Assembly (NCBI GenBank): GCA_039105265.1 | Contig: JAPFFF010000005.1 | Span: 2,651,501-2,715,500 of the forward strand | Direction: 5' to 3' | Origin: Tritrichomonas musculus | Taxonomy: Eukaryota > Parabasalia > Tritrichomonadida > Tritrichomonadidae | Length of the DNA stretch: 64,000 nucleotides | Part shown: piece by piece, positions 62,806 through 64,000 of the stretch | Layout of the letters: every line of letters starts with the position of its first letter | How positions within the stretch are numbered: position 1 is the stretch's first letter | Made by a program: the position numbers and the translations under genes | The notes under the pieces: generated by a model | Databases searched by the model: none | Told to the model about the DNA's origin: nothing | Seen by the model: the letters and a program-made list of their open reading frames with translations, nothing else

Positions 62806-64000
62806 ATGTCGATTGGTTTATACTCAATTCAATCAAGTGAGGCTGAGACATTAAAATCAAATGGAATAGAAATCAAAGTCGGAGAAGATGAGAATGGAAA
62901 TAAAATTGTTCAAATAGAAGATGAAGATGGTTCTGCAGTATTCTTCAATAACATTTATAATAAAACAGAGATAGATGCTTATATAACTGCAGGTGCAGGT
63001 ATAAAACCAGGAGATATAAAAAACTTATATAAGGTCAATATTTATCCAACAGGACAAATCAAGGTGAATGGCAAATTGACCAATGCTTTCACCTTAGAAC
63101 AGCTTTATAAATGTTTGAATGATAATTCAGATGCTATTCAAAACTCTCTAAATCAATTGAAAATAGACGCAACTTTTGATGTAAACCGTGAAATTTCAGA
63201 CTTAACATTGAAAGGATTAGATTTTGATCTAAAGAATAAACATTATATCTCAACAGAAAACAATTCAATAAAGACATATAATCAATTAATAAGAGTACTC
63301 AATCAATTTATTAAACATTCAAGGGCTATGACGGTTATCAGCCCAGATAATAAACTATTGAAAATGCTCCCCCTTAAAAAAGAGGATGGTGCTCAACTTT
63401 TGGATTATTGGGAGGATAAACGATGCTATTATGAAAAAGAAAAAGTAACCACAATTAATGAGATTATTGAATCATTGAATATCACTCTTGAAAATTTATA
63501 TAATTGGATGAAAACATTCAATAATTTGAAAGATTTCGGTTTTGACAGTTCATCAAATATTAAACCAGATGGAAAAGCAAAAGTGATAACGTATGAAGAA
63601 ACCGAAAAAGAATCAGAACCATGGTATGGATCATTTTTGACCAAAAATAGAATGAAAACTAAAGACGAACCTATCACAAATTTTGACCAAATGGTCAATG
63701 CAATCAATACAAACACAGAAACAATATCTCAAATGCATGAAGATATTATGGAAGGCTTAAATAATCAAGAAGTGACAGTATATAATGAAGCTAATGATGA
63801 AATAGAGACAAAAACTTTAAAAACAAAAACAGTGAACGATAAAGGTGAAATCGAATATGATAATATAGCCAATGTTTTTGAAAAATTGAAGAAGGCCGAT
63901 AAACAGAATCAGAATTTTTTCCGTCATATCATGGAGAATTTTAATAAAACTGCTTTGAAAAATATATATAATAATTTTAAACAGACTGTGTTTGGTAAAG
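62806..64000 (+). CDS. Large unknown, possibly fibre-like protein, runs off the window
   Basis: ATG 62806 (MSIGLYSIQSSEAETLKSNG) opens a frame of 398 codons without a stop to the window end. Early segments (AVFFNNIYNKTEIDAYI and IYPTGQIKVNGKL) resemble short tail-fibre/collar-like repeats in phages, and later parts are alternating helical stretches (TFDVNREISDLTLKGLDF, ITNFDQMVNAINTNTE). No family was firmly recognised. It may be a fibre or attachment protein. Confidence 0.6.
   Translation, partial: MSIGLYSIQSSEAETLKSNGIEIKVGEDENGNKIVQIEDEDGSAVFFNNIYNKTEIDAYITAGAGIKPGDIKNLYKVNIYPTGQIKVNGKLTNAFTLEQLYKCLNDNSDAIQNSLNQLKIDATFDVNREISDLTLKGLDFDLKNKHYISTENNSIKTYNQLIRVLNQFIKHSRAMTVISPDNKLLKMLPLKKEDGAQLLDYWEDKRCYYEKEKVTTINEIIESLNITLENLYNWMKTFNNLKDFGFDSSSNIKPDGKAKVITYEETEKESEPWYGSFLTKNRMKTKDEPITNFDQMVNAINTNTETISQMHEDIMEGLNNQEVTVYNEANDEIETKTLKTKTVNDKGEIEYDNIANVFEKLKKADKQNQNFFRHIMENFNKTALKNIYNNFKQTVFGK

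Larger units (their letters stand above)
42846..64000 (+). mobile_element. Polinton/Maverick element B (fossil, right end outside the window)
   Basis: This long element carries protease, integrase, packaging ATPase, major capsid, SF3 helicase and protein-primed polymerase B genes, the hallmark set of a Polinton, plus accessory genes on both strands. Most frames are open. It looks young, with about two breaks. The left end probably lies at the GC-rich junction near 42.85 kb and the right end is beyond 64000, so terminal repeats cannot be compared. At more than 21 kb it is at the large end for the family. Confidence 0.85.

Overview
The window is from a eukaryote, almost certainly a parabasalid (trichomonad), and more likely a Tritrichomonas-type genome than Trichomonas vaginalis. 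The evidence is an AT-rich sequence with intronless genes, short 5' leaders, BspA-type leucine-rich repeat proteins, a DUF3447/ankyrin-BspA protein of the trichomonad kind, protein kinases joined to Sel1 repeats, and a Polinton/Maverick block. Initiator-like TCAYW motifs sit 5-35 bases before many start codons. The species is inferred from family resemblance only. || 1-27338 is a tandem array with a basic period of 6843 bp. Each unit holds a coiled-coil/BspA gene (+), a dead cysteine-rich surface-protein remnant (+), a protein kinase gene (-) and a decayed RING-between-RING-type zinc-finger gene (+). Four kinase copies, four zinc-finger copies and five BspA copies are visible, the first BspA being cut by the window edge. 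Two unit types occur in the order A-B-B-A. The B units look identical at every site compared, including a 26-T run. The A units lack about 706 bp of the zinc-finger gene. BspA repeat number varies between 7 and 12. || 27339-39300 is single-copy. It holds a dead kinase-Sel1 gene (-) with an abutting BspA scrap, then a pseudokinase fused to a bacterial-looking P-loop kinase (29769-31766), a DUF3447/ankyrin/BspA protein (32083-34602), and a kinase gene whose frame runs on past one stop codon into a long Sel1/Asn-rich/possible OB-fold region (34893-38450). || About 39300-64000 is Polinton/Maverick DNA, read here as a fossil element. A short, broken remnant (A, about 39.7-42.85 kb) carries minor-capsid-like, integrase and packaging-ATPase genes. 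It abuts a second, diverged element (B, about 42.85 kb to beyond the window end). B carries an HUH Rep-like gene, an HNH endonuclease, an adenain/Ulp1-type protease, minor-capsid-like, integrase, packaging ATPase and major capsid genes, an SF3 helicase, a protein-primed DNA polymerase B and several unknown genes. It also carries a host-type surface-protein gene and a small bZIP-like gene followed by five G-box repeats. Most of B's genes are open, so it looks young, with about two breaks. Its right end is outside the window. || The most unusual items are the pseudokinase/P-loop kinase fusion, the kinase-Sel1-OB-like gene, the HUH Rep-like gene beside two GC-rich hairpins, the bZIP/G-box pair, the Pmp-like gene inside the Polinton, and the mosaic A-B-B-A array.
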